A stretch of 56,397 nucleotides of DNA from Pseudomonas entomophila (GCF_013523125.1 NZ_JAAMQJ010000032.1:1-56397); one strand, 5' to 3'; positions 36,270 through 44,748 are shown, counted from the first letter of the stretch. Numbers and translations are program-made. The notes: a model not told the origin generated them from the letters alone.

Positions 36270-36306
36270 TGATTCGCCCGCTGACCGCGTCAAGAGGACA
36301 CCTTCG

Positions 36307-37155
36307 ATGCACATGGACCCTACGGTGAGCGCCCATCGCCACCACGCCCCCATGGTCGTACGCCGTTACCCCTTCGATCTGAAGGCGGCACTGGTCGGGA
36401 ACTGGTACGGCGACGATCGTTTCCGCACCATCGTCGCCAATGCGCTGTCGATTCCGTTGCCCAGTGGGGAGCGCCTGTTCATCAAGGCGCTGCGGCACTA
36501 CCTCGATCAGCTTGCTGATCCGGTGCTGCGTGACGCGGTGAAGGTGTTCTTCAAGCAGGAGTCCTCCCATACGCAGGAGCACGTCAGGTATAACCGGTGG
36601 GTCTGCGAGCACCGGGGCTATCAGCTCGAACCGATCGAAGCGACGTACAAGGACCATAACGAATACCTGTGCGAGCACGCCGATCCGCGTTTGCTACTGG
36701 CCACGACCGTGTGCATGGAGCACCTCACCGCCATCGTCTCGCACCTGCTGATCAGCGAACCACGCTGGTTGGCGCAGGCCGACCCGGTGGTGCGCGACTT
36801 CTGGCTGTGGCACTCGGTCGAGGAGGTCGAGCACAAGGCGGTGGCGTTCGATGTGTACGCGTGCACCTGCGCCGACAAGGCGTTCCTCGACCAGGTCATG
36901 CGCAGCACGGTCGTGCAGTTGGCCAAGAACCTGGAATTCACCGCCTGCCAGATGTACCGGATGGAAGGTGGACGGCCCCGCGAGATCCGCCAATGGTTGC
37001 GCGAAACCCCGTTCCTGCACGGCGAACATGGGCTTCTCACGGCGCTCATGGTGCATGTCGAAGATTTCTATCGACCCGATTTCCACCCCTGGGATCATGA
37101 CAACGAAGCCTTGATCGCCCAGGTGTCCAGCCATCTCGAGCAGGCCTTCACCTGA
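36307..37155 (+). CDS. Ferritin-like di-iron protein (PF10118 type), candidate oxygenase
   Basis: This 282-residue helical protein belongs to the family usually labelled 'metal-dependent hydrolase' (PF10118). The ligand pattern E-ExxH-E-ExxH of ferritin-like di-iron oxygenases and desaturases is visible: Glu55 (SGERLF), Glu85-x-x-His88 (ESSH), Glu138 (CMEH) and Glu173-x-x-His176 (EVEH). I therefore infer a di-iron oxidase that hydroxylates or desaturates a carrier-bound substrate, in place of a hydrolase. Candidate steps are chain hydroxylation or pyrroline formation. ATG 36307 has GAGGA upstream; an upstream frame opening at 36253 lacks support. Confidence 0.75.
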   Translation: MHMDPTVSAHRHHAPMVVRRYPFDLKAALVGNWYGDDRFRTIVANALSIPLPSGERLFIKALRHYLDQLADPVLRDAVKVFFKQESSHTQEHVRYNRWVCEHRGYQLEPIEATYKDHNEYLCEHADPRLLLATTVCMEHLTAIVSHLLISEPRWLAQADPVVRDFWLWHSVEEVEHKAVAFDVYACTCADKAFLDQVMRSTVVQLAKNLEFTACQMYRMEGGRPREIRQWLRETPFLHGEHGLLTALMVHVEDFYRPDFHPWDHDNEALIAQVSSHLEQAFT

Positions 37156-37183
37156 CCGCCTACGTGGCAAGGAGCCCGTCATC

Positions 37184-38974
37184 ATGAACACGTTGCAAGC
37201 AGGCCGCGACCTGGCTGCCTATCTGCGCCTTCAGGCTCAGCGTACGCCGAAGGCGCCGGCCCTGATCGGGGAAGGGGAGTGCTGGCGCTACGAAACGCTG
37301 GATCGGCGCGTCGAGCAGCTGGCTGCGGAGCTGGTCGACCGGCTGGGCGAAGGACCCTGGCGGGTCGGTGTCCAGGTCGGCGAGCGGCGCTGGGGTGTGC
37401 TGGCCATGCTGGCCATCTTCCGTGCCGGCATGGTCTACGTCCCATTGGACCCGACGCTACCAGCGGCGCGTCGCGGCTACATGATCGACGATTGTGCGAT
37501 GGCCTGTGTCCTGGTCGATGCCCAGAGCGAGGCCGACGACGTGTTTCGAGGCGAGCGTTCGTTACCCGTGTGGCGGATCGAAGGTGAGCACTCCACGCAG
37601 CGCACCCCGTTGGCGGAGCGGGTGTTCGACGAGGCGGCACCCGCCTATCTGTTGTACACCTCCGGCTCCACGGGGCAACCCAAGGGTGTCGAGATGACGC
37701 GGCGCGCCCTGTGCAACTTGATCGACCATCAGCTCGAAAGCGGTGGCGCCTTCACCCAGCCACTGAAGACCCTGCTGTTCGCCTCGCCGGGCTTCGATGT
37801 CTCGGTTCAGGAAGTCTTGAGCGCGGTGGCCTGCGGAGGTGTCCTGCATACCGTGCCGCCCGACGTACGGCAAGACCTGTCCCGGCTCTACGCGTTCATC
37901 CAGGCCAACGAGGTACAGCGCTGTTTCCTGCCCTACTCGGTGCTGCAGGCGCTGGCCATCGCCCACGAGCGTCGAGTGGGTGCCGAGGCGCGCGTGTGTC
38001 AGGTGATCTCGGCGGGCGAGGCGCTTCAATTGACGCCGCAGATCATCGATTGGCTGCAGGGGTGTGGTTGCGAACTGATCAATCATTACGGCCCCACCGA
38101 AACCCATGTCGTCACCCAGTACCACAGCACGCGTCCCTTGAATCAGTGGCCGAGCCGTGTACCGATCGGTCAGCCCATCGCGAACGTGCAGGCCTTCGTG
38201 CTCGATGCACAGTTGCAGGTGATGCCCGAGGGCGCCGAGGGCGAGCTGTGCCTGGCCGGCGTCTGCCTGGCCAACGGCTACGCCGGGCGTGCGGAAGAAA
38301 CCGCGCGTCGCTTCCCCACCTGGCGGTCGCCCGAAGGCGAATCCCTGCGGCTCTACCGGACGGGCGATCGGGTGATGCGCGACGCCTCAGGCGACCTGTT
38401 GTACCTGGGGCGGATGGACACGCAAGTCAAGATCAACGGGCAGCGTGTCGAGCTGGCGGAAATCGAGGCCAACCTCAAGCGTGACCCTACGGTGCGCGAG
38501 GCGGTGGTGCTGGCCGATTCGCTGACGGGGCACGCTGACGGCCAGTTGCTGGTGGCGTTCATGCTGTACGCATCCGCTCACCCTGGCGAACCGGACGCCA
38601 CGCCCCTGGCGCGCATCGCGCCCTGGGTCGAGGCGCTGCCGGTGTACATGAGGCCGCAGCGGGTCGTGGTGATCGATCGACTGCCCCTGACTACCAACGG
38701 CAAGGTCGACCAGCGCGCGCTCCTGGCGCTGTCGCAGGCACCGCGTGCGGTGCAGGCGAGCCTCAGTGCCGAGCAGGCGCGAGTGGCGCAATTGTTCGCC
38801 CGGTTGTTGAAAGTGACCGTGACCGATGCCGACATGGATTTCTTCGCCCAGGGCGGCAACTCGTTGCTCGCCATCCGCTTCGTGCAACTGGTCGAGCGCG
38901 AGTGTGGCGTACGCCTGGACATGACCGCGTTTCTCAGCCAGCCGACCATCGCCCATGTGGCCACCTATCTCTGA
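37184..38974 (+). CDS. Stand-alone NRPS didomain, proline-activating A-PCP
   Basis: This 596-residue protein has an adenylation domain (about 10-505) with YTSGSTGQPKG near 157, NHYGPTETH, YRTGDRV and NGKVDQRAL, then a PCP (about 520-595) with QGGNSLLAIRF. The specificity pocket read by eye is D-V-Q-F-I-A-H-V-V, the classic proline code. There is no condensation domain. It should load L-proline onto its own PCP, where the ring can be desaturated and N-acylated. It starts 28 bases after the di-iron gene. Confidence 0.9.
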   Translation: MNTLQAGRDLAAYLRLQAQRTPKAPALIGEGECWRYETLDRRVEQLAAELVDRLGEGPWRVGVQVGERRWGVLAMLAIFRAGMVYVPLDPTLPAARRGYMIDDCAMACVLVDAQSEADDVFRGERSLPVWRIEGEHSTQRTPLAERVFDEAAPAYLLYTSGSTGQPKGVEMTRRALCNLIDHQLESGGAFTQPLKTLLFASPGFDVSVQEVLSAVACGGVLHTVPPDVRQDLSRLYAFIQANEVQRCFLPYSVLQALAIAHERRVGAEARVCQVISAGEALQLTPQIIDWLQGCGCELINHYGPTETHVVTQYHSTRPLNQWPSRVPIGQPIANVQAFVLDAQLQVMPEGAEGELCLAGVCLANGYAGRAEETARRFPTWRSPEGESLRLYRTGDRVMRDASGDLLYLGRMDTQVKINGQRVELAEIEANLKRDPTVREAVVLADSLTGHADGQLLVAFMLYASAHPGEPDATPLARIAPWVEALPVYMRPQRVVVIDRLPLTTNGKVDQRALLALSQAPRAVQASLSAEQARVAQLFARLLKVTVTDADMDFFAQGGNSLLAIRFVQLVERECGVRLDMTAFLSQPTIAHVATYL

Positions 38975-38987
38975 CATCGAGGACCTT

Positions 38988-40184
38988 ATGAACACACATC
39001 GCGTGGTTGTCACCGGGCTGGGCCTGAGCACGTCGCTCGGGCGCGGCACGCACACCAACTGGCAAGCCCTGATGGCCGGCGCCAGCCATATCCAGTACAG
39101 CGCGCGGTTGGCGCCCGGGTCGATTCGTACGCGTTTCGCCGCAGTCGACGAGCGTTTCGAGCACGAACCCAACCCGCGCGTGGTCATCGAGACCTACCTG
39201 CGCGAAGTCGTGGCCGAAGCCACCGCCAGCAGTGGGCAAGCGGGCTTCGATCGGATGTATTACAGCCTGCCGAACGGCATGTACTACTGGTCCCAGCGCT
39301 TGCGTGACCAGGCGCACCCACGTACCGACAACGCCTTCTTCGCGCTGTCGTCGGAAGAGTCGCTCAGCAGTGAGTTCGCCCGCGCCTATCAGTTGCGCGA
39401 ATACCCCGCCGTCGTCGCCACAGCCTGCGCGTCTTCCGCTTCGGCGCTGCAACTGGGGTATGAGGCCATCGCCCATGGGCTGGCCGAGCGAGTCATCGTG
39501 GCGGCGTCGGACAGCTCGATCTATGACGAGACCGTGACCAAGTTCAACAACCTGTCGGCGCTGTCCACCCGCAACGAGTCGCCCGAAACGGCCTGCCGGC
39601 CGTTCAGCGAGGACCGCGATGGCTTCGTGATCGGCGAAGGCGGTGCCTGCCTGATCCTGGAAAGCGAAGCCAGTGCAGCGGCACGCTTGGCGCCGGTCCT
39701 GGCGCGGTTCTCGGGGTGCGCCAGCACGACCGACAACGTCCACCGTACCAAGGGCGATCCGACCGGCAGCGGCATGCGCGACTGCATGCGCCTTGCCGTG
39801 GAGCGCGCCGGGTTGCAACTGGGTGACATAGACTGCATCAACGCCCATGGCACCAGCACGCCGGAGAACGATCGGATGGAGGCGCTGGTGATCGCCGAGC
39901 TGTTCGCGCATCGACCCTGGGTGACGTCGGTCAAGTCCATGGTGGGGCATACGGTGCATGCTGCGGGTGTCGTGGAGGCTGCCGTCTCGGTGCTGAGCCT
40001 GATGCATGACGCCGTGACACCGACGCTGCATTACGACGGCAGCCTGGACGCACAGGGCGTGCGTGTCGCCGGTCAGGCGCAGAGCGGGGTCGCGCTGACC
40101 CATGTGTTGTCCAACTCCTTCGGTTTCGGCGGGCAGAACGTGTCGTTGGTGTTTTCCAGCGTCGACGCTGGGGTGGGCGCATGA
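38988..40184 (+). CDS. Beta-ketoacyl-ACP synthase (FabF-like), catalytically complete
   Basis: This 398-residue KAS II-type enzyme has the full triad: Cys147 (TACASS), His287 (NAHGTSTPEND) and His321 (KSMVGHTVHAAG), with Lys316. It would extend an acyl-ACP by two carbons. It may pair with the Cys-less KS-like protein encoded at 32495-33478. ATG 38988 has GAGG upstream. The following acyltransferase gene overlaps it by four bases. Confidence 0.9.
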   Translation: MNTHRVVVTGLGLSTSLGRGTHTNWQALMAGASHIQYSARLAPGSIRTRFAAVDERFEHEPNPRVVIETYLREVVAEATASSGQAGFDRMYYSLPNGMYYWSQRLRDQAHPRTDNAFFALSSEESLSSEFARAYQLREYPAVVATACASSASALQLGYEAIAHGLAERVIVAASDSSIYDETVTKFNNLSALSTRNESPETACRPFSEDRDGFVIGEGGACLILESEASAAARLAPVLARFSGCASTTDNVHRTKGDPTGSGMRDCMRLAVERAGLQLGDIDCINAHGTSTPENDRMEALVIAELFAHRPWVTSVKSMVGHTVHAAGVVEAAVSVLSLMHDAVTPTLHYDGSLDAQGVRVAGQAQSGVALTHVLSNSFGFGGQNVSLVFSSVDAGVGA

Positions 40185-41446
40185 CGACGCACGTGTTCGA
40201 GGTGCGTGGGCGCTGCCAGCGAGAACCGTGGCGCCTGAGTGGTCTGGACAGGATGGTCGAGTCCTGGGCCGACTACCTGCTCGTGTACCCCTATTGCATC
40301 GAAGGTGGCGTCTTCGCCGAACACCTGGCCAAGGCCTTGGACCTCAATCCCTATTTCGCCGGGCGCAAGATGACCCTGGACCAGGGCATGGTCGTCAGCG
40401 GGGGGAACGAGGGCGCGCGCCTGGAGCAGGTCCGGGTCTCGGGCATGCTGCCCGACGGTGTGCTGATGGGGCGGTACGATCAGTTCGATCCCTTCTGTGA
40501 CCGGACGCGCCGTGAACAGCATCGACGCTCGAAGACCAGCTTGAAGCAGCCGTTGCTGCAGATTCGCCTGAGCGTTTTCGACGATGCGACGGTGATCGGT
40601 TTCAGCGTATGGCACGGTCTGAGCGATGGCACGACCTTCTTCGAGTTCCTCGAGCGGCTGGCCGAGTGTTGCCAGGGGCGGGGCACGCCGGTGCGTCTAC
40701 CGGTGTTCGAGCCGTTCCAGGCGGCTCCCGGCGCGGTGCCAGAAGGCGCCCTGGTCGACCGCTGGCAATACCCCGACGCCGTGCAGCAATCGCCCGTCTT
40801 CGCCGAGGGCGCCTTTACCTTGCACGAGGCGGATATCGATCGTCTGCTGGAAGGTTGCGTCTGTCCAGGCTTCATGCGCCAGGACTACCTGATCGGTTAC
40901 CTGTGGCGCCTGATCGTCATGACCGACACGCTCGAAGCAGGCGAGCGTACAGCGCTCTATCCGGTCTATGACGCGCGACAGCTCATGGACATGAGTCCGG
41001 CGCAGGTCGGCAATCTGCTGTGCTACCCCACCGTGGCACTGCGCGCAGGCCAGGTGCGTGAAGCCGGTCTGGCCGAACTGGCGAGCCACATCCGCGACGC
41101 GGCGACCGCTCGTGTGCTCGACAGCGACACCCTGCAAGAGGAATTGCAGGCCATTTGCGCGCAAGTGGAGTCAGGCGGGCAGGGCCGTTACCTGCTGCAA
41201 CCCCTCTACGAAAGCCTGTATGGCCATTCGGTGCTGTTCAACAACCTGACGGGCATGCCTTGGCAACGGTTCGACCTGGGGCAGGGCGCGCCTGTGCACG
41301 TCGATGTGCCCATGCACGACCCGCTGCGTTTCGTACAGTTCTTCCCTTGCCTGTCCCGCCCAGGCGCCCTGACTGTCAAGGTCAACCTCCCCGAATCCCA
41401 CCTGCACCGTTTCCGCGACCGTTTCAACCAGGAACTCCAGTCATGA
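40181..41446 (+). CDS. BAHD-like acyltransferase (condensation superfamily)
   Basis: This 421-residue CoA- or carrier-dependent acyltransferase has the catalytic H-x-x-x-D as WHGLSDGTTF (His145, Asp149). Near the C terminus, LTGMPWQRFDLGQGAPVHVD carries D-L-G-Q-G at 365-369, which closely mirrors the D-F-G-W-G motif of plant BAHD transferases. NRPS condensation domains have the His motif but not this second one. It probably makes the ester (or amide) joining the salicyl-proline part to the hydroxy fatty amide. Overlaps both neighbours by four bases, so it is tightly coupled in the operon. Confidence 0.8.
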   Translation: MTTHVFEVRGRCQREPWRLSGLDRMVESWADYLLVYPYCIEGGVFAEHLAKALDLNPYFAGRKMTLDQGMVVSGGNEGARLEQVRVSGMLPDGVLMGRYDQFDPFCDRTRREQHRRSKTSLKQPLLQIRLSVFDDATVIGFSVWHGLSDGTTFFEFLERLAECCQGRGTPVRLPVFEPFQAAPGAVPEGALVDRWQYPDAVQQSPVFAEGAFTLHEADIDRLLEGCVCPGFMRQDYLIGYLWRLIVMTDTLEAGERTALYPVYDARQLMDMSPAQVGNLLCYPTVALRAGQVREAGLAELASHIRDAATARVLDSDTLQEELQAICAQVESGGQGRYLLQPLYESLYGHSVLFNNLTGMPWQRFDLGQGAPVHVDVPMHDPLRFVQFFPCLSRPGALTVKVNLPESHLHRFRDRFNQELQS

Positions 41447-43020
41447 AATCCCATGTCGATCCCGCGACCTTCGCGCATTACCTGGGCCTGGGCGCGCTGC
41501 CGGCGACCACCCTGGTCGACTGTCTCGAGCAGTGGAAAACGCGCTATGGCGATCGTCTCGCCCTGAAGGACGAGCACGGCACCCTGACCTATGCCCAGCT
41601 TGCGGAGCGTTCCGATGCCCTGGCGATCGACCTGCGTGCACGAGGCCTGCGTGCCGAGGACACCGTCATCGTGCAACTGCCCAATGGCACGGGCTTCTTC
41701 GTGACGCTGTTCGCCGTCATAAAGCTGGGTGCGGTAGCGGTCCTGGCGCTGCCGGGACACCGTCAGTACGAACTGATCGGGCTTCAGGACGTCGCACAGG
41801 CCAGGATGTACATTGCCCAACGCCAGCTCGGTGATTTCGCCTACTCGGTGCTGGCCGACGCATTGTGCGAAAACGGGCTGCCCGAAACGGGCGTGGTGTA
41901 CCTGGACGACATTCCCGAGACTGTCTGGCGACAGTCAGGCGAGCGGCTGACGGCTGTTACGCCCGCACCGGACGACGTGGCGTTCCTCCTGTTGTCAGGC
42001 GGTACCACGCAGGTGCCCAAGCTGATTCCGCGCACGCATGCCGACTATGCCTACAACATCACGGCCATGGCGCAGGCCTGTGGCTTGAACGCCGATAGCC
42101 GGTATCTGTGCGTGGTGCCTGCGGCGCACAATTTCGCGCTCGGCTGCCCTGGCGTACTGGGCGTCCTGACGGCGGGTGGGCAAGTCCACCTGCAGGCACA
42201 GCCCGATATCCTGCAACTGTGCGATGTGTTGCACAATGAGCGCATCACGGTGACGTCGTTGGTGCCTTCGCTGGCCGAGTTGCTCATCGAGTACCTGGAC
42301 ATGACGGGGCAGCGCTTCGACGCGCTCACGCTGGTACAGGTCGGTGCGGCACGTTTCTCGAAAACGTCGGCGCAACGCCTGAAAACGCTGCTCGACTGCG
42401 AGCTGCAGCACATCTATGGCATGGCTGAAGGCCTGTTGTGTTTCAACCGACCCGAGGATGACGAACGTGCCAAGCGCGACACCCAGGGTCGTCCGTTGTC
42501 GCCCTTCGACGAACTGCGAGTCGTGAACGAGCAGGGCGACAGGGTAGCGCCCGGTACCGTGGGCGAGCTTCACGTGCGTGGGCCTTATACCATCCGGGGG
42601 TACCATGCGCGGCCTGAAGTGAATGCCGCAGCCTTCGATGAACAGGGCTTTTATCGTACCGGCGACTTGGTCTGCCTGGACGAGGCGGGCAACGTGACGG
42701 TGGTGGGGCGGATCAAGGAGCAGATCAACCGAGGTGGGGAAAAGTACTCGCCGTCCGACATGGAAAAGCTGATGGTCGATTGGGCGCGAATCGGCGAATG
42801 CGCCGTGGTCGGATTCGAGGATCGACAGCTGGGCGAGCGGGTCGTCTATTTCATTCGCCCACTGGGCGCGCCGCCTACCCGCCGAGAGGTGTGTGATTAT
42901 CTGCACTCGCTCGGACTTGCCGATTTCAAGTACCCTGATGCCGTCGTGGTGCTGGAACAGATGCCGCTGACGGCTGTCGGCAAGATCGACAAGAAGCGGC
43001 TGGCGCTGACCTACGCTTGA
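41443..43020 (+). CDS. Salicylate:AMP ligase (DhbE/PchD/YbtE family)
   Basis: This 525-residue stand-alone aryl-adenylating enzyme has the phosphate loop LLLSGGTTQVPK near 183-193 and the aryl pocket PAAHNFALGCPG (Asn230, Cys235). IYGMAEGL, YRTGDLV and the catalytic Lys of VGKIDKKR follow. The Cys at the position of DhbE Ser240 is the choice reported for salicylate-using rather than 2,3-dihydroxybenzoate-using ligases. It should activate the salicylate made by the pchB/pchA-like pair and load it onto a carrier. It is the last gene of the operon, ending at the terminator shared with gltA. Confidence 0.9.
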   Translation: MKSHVDPATFAHYLGLGALPATTLVDCLEQWKTRYGDRLALKDEHGTLTYAQLAERSDALAIDLRARGLRAEDTVIVQLPNGTGFFVTLFAVIKLGAVAVLALPGHRQYELIGLQDVAQARMYIAQRQLGDFAYSVLADALCENGLPETGVVYLDDIPETVWRQSGERLTAVTPAPDDVAFLLLSGGTTQVPKLIPRTHADYAYNITAMAQACGLNADSRYLCVVPAAHNFALGCPGVLGVLTAGGQVHLQAQPDILQLCDVLHNERITVTSLVPSLAELLIEYLDMTGQRFDALTLVQVGAARFSKTSAQRLKTLLDCELQHIYGMAEGLLCFNRPEDDERAKRDTQGRPLSPFDELRVVNEQGDRVAPGTVGELHVRGPYTIRGYHARPEVNAAAFDEQGFYRTGDLVCLDEAGNVTVVGRIKEQINRGGEKYSPSDMEKLMVDWARIGECAVVGFEDRQLGERVVYFIRPLGAPPTRREVCDYLHSLGLADFKYPDAVVVLEQMPLTAVGKIDKKRLALTYA

Positions 43021-43053
43021 CCGGGCATGTCCCGTCGACCGCAGACGCAAAGC

Positions 43054-43088
43054 AAAAGGCCCGCACAGTCATCTGTGCGGGCCTTTTT
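43054..43088. terminator. Bidirectional terminator between the metabolite cluster and gltA
   Basis: AAAAGGCCCGCACAG, loop TCAT, CTGTGCGGGCCTTTTT is a perfect stem with A and T runs on both flanks. It can end the 13-gene operon on one side and gltA on the other. Confidence 0.95.
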
Positions 43089-43104
43089 GGCTGCGACGTG
43101 ACGC

Positions 43105-44397
43105 TTAGCCTTTGCGCTGCTCCAGCGGCAGGATGTCACGCTGCGCTTCGCCCGTGTAGAGCTGGCGCGGACGCCCGATCTTGTAGGGGCTCGAGAGCAT
43201 CTCCTTCCAGTGCGAGATCCAGCCGACGGTACGTGCCAGGGCGAAGATCACCGTGAACATGCTGGTCGGAATGCCGATCGCCTTGAGGATGATGCCGGAG
43301 TAGAAGTCGACGTTCGGGTACAGCGAGCGCTCGATGAAGTACGGATCGGTCAGGGCGATCTCTTCCAGGCGCATCGCCAGTTCCAGCTGCGGGTCGTTCT
43401 TGATGCCCAGCTCGCCCAGGACTTCGTCGCAAGTCTGCTTCATCACGGTGGCGCGCGGGTCGCGGTTCTTGTAGACCCGGTGGCCGAAGCCCATCAGCTT
43501 GAACGGATCGTTCTTGTCCTTGGCCTTGGCGATGAAGGTGTCGATGTTCGAGACATCGCCGATTTCATCGAGCATGGTCAGCACCGCTTCGTTGGCACCG
43601 CCGTGCGCCGGGCCCCACAGCGCGGCGATGCCGGCGGCGATACAGGCGAACGGGTTGGCACCGGACGAGCCGGCCAGGCGGACCGTGGAGGTGGAGGCGT
43701 TCTGCTCATGGTCGGCGTGGAGGATGAAGATCCGGTCCATCGCCTTGGCCAGCACCGGGCTGATCGGTTTGATCTCGCACGGGGTGTTGAACATCATGTG
43801 CAGGAAGTTTTCCGCGTAGGTCAGGTCGTTGCGCGGGTACATCATGGGCTGGCCCATGGAGTACTTGTAGACCATCGCCGCCAGGGTCGGCATCTTGGCG
43901 ACCAGGCGTACCGCGGAGATCTCGCGATGCTGCGGGTTATTGATGTCCAGCGAGTCGTGGTAGAACGCCGACAGCGCGCCGACCACACCGCACATCACCG
44001 CCATGGGGTGGGCGTCGCGCCGGAAGCCGTTGAAGAAGGTCTTCAACTGCTCGTGCACCATGGTGTGGTTCTTCACCGTGCTGACGAACTGGGCCTTCTG
44101 CTCGGCGTTGGGCAGTTCGCCGTTGAGCAGCAGGTAGCAGGTCTCGAGATAGTCGGACTTCTCTGCCAGTTGCTCGATCGGGTAGCCACGGTGCAGCAGG
44201 ATGCCCTTGTCACCGTCGATGTAGGTGATCTTCGATTCGCACGACGCCGTCGCCATGAAGCCCGGGTCGAAGGTGAAGTGACCCGTCGCCCCCAACCCGC
44301 GGACGTCGATGACATCGGGACCAACGGTGCCGGTTAAAATGGGCAGTTCGACGGGGGCTGCGCCCTCGATGACCAACTGCGCTTTTTTGTCAGCCAT
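43105..44397 (-). CDS. gltA: Citrate synthase
   Basis: This 430-residue type II (hexameric, NADH-sensitive type) citrate synthase condenses oxaloacetate with acetyl-CoA. It has the N-terminal domain ([19 protein letters not shown]) and the active-site segments [30 protein letters not shown] and [18 protein letters not shown] 44397 has AGGAGG upstream. It is divergent from sdhCDAB, the classic TCA-block layout, with a sigma-70 promoter at 44456-44483. Confidence 0.97.
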   Translation of the reverse strand: MADKKAQLVIEGAAPVELPILTGTVGPDVIDVRGLGATGHFTFDPGFMATASCESKITYIDGDKGILLHRGYPIEQLAEKSDYLETCYLLLNGELPNAEQKAQFVSTVKNHTMVHEQLKTFFNGFRRDAHPMAVMCGVVGALSAFYHDSLDINNPQHREISAVRLVAKMPTLAAMVYKYSMGQPMMYPRNDLTYAENFLHMMFNTPCEIKPISPVLAKAMDRIFILHADHEQNASTSTVRLAGSSGANPFACIAAGIAALWGPAHGGANEAVLTMLDEIGDVSNIDTFIAKAKDKNDPFKLMGFGHRVYKNRDPRATVMKQTCDEVLGELGIKNDPQLELAMRLEEIALTDPYFIERSLYPNVDFYSGIILKAIGIPTSMFTVIFALARTVGWISHWKEMLSSPYKIGRPRQLYTGEAQRDILPLEQRKG

Positions 44398-44455
44398 GCG
44401 GCCTCCTATTCAATGCTTGAAATCATCAGACAGCCCCCCACGCAGGGCCCGCATC

Positions 44456-44483
44456 ACTATAGAGGGATAAATCCGATTGTCAA
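44456..44483 (-). promoter_or_regulatory. Sigma-70 promoter of gltA
   Basis: The minus strand reads TTGACA-N16-TATAGT, close to consensus, about 60 bases upstream of the gltA ATG. The remainder of the 351-base gltA-sdhC gap holds the sdh promoter and leader only. Confidence 0.75.
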
Positions 44484-44597
44484 TTTGCCTAAAGACAGGT
44501 TGAAACCCTTGTGCGGCAAGGTTTTTTCACGAAATTGCCGGCCATTTACGCCATTTGCCGAGTAAAGGCAATGCGCTCTTCGGGCTAGGCCGCCACG

Positions 44598-44626
44598 TTG
44601 TCATTAGTAACCTAACTGTCTATACT
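44598..44626 (+). promoter_or_regulatory. Sigma-70 promoter of sdhCDAB
   Basis: TTGTCA-N17-TATACT is near consensus with ideal spacing, giving an sdhC leader of about 115 bases. It is divergent from the gltA promoter. Confidence 0.75.
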
Positions 44627-44748
44627 CGACAGCCGACCGCCAGGGGCTAGCAAGCCCGTTCCGCTGGGGGTCGCCGTTCCCTGGGTGGTGGGTACCTGAC
44701 CAGTACACTTACCAACAACCTTGCCCTGTTCGCTAGGGGCTCTTCAGT

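Noticed and set aside
36307..37155. Simple metal-dependent hydrolase, as the family name says
   Set aside because: The visible E-ExxH-E-ExxH pattern is that of ferritin-like di-iron proteins; no hydrolase triad or HxH-type metal site is seen.
34537..43020. Pyochelin or pseudomonine biosynthesis as the identity of the salicylate genes
   Set aside because: There are no cyclisation domains, no cysteine- or threonine-coded A domain and no histidine decarboxylase. The proline code, KS/FabZ genes and AsnB-like gene point to a fatty amide product.
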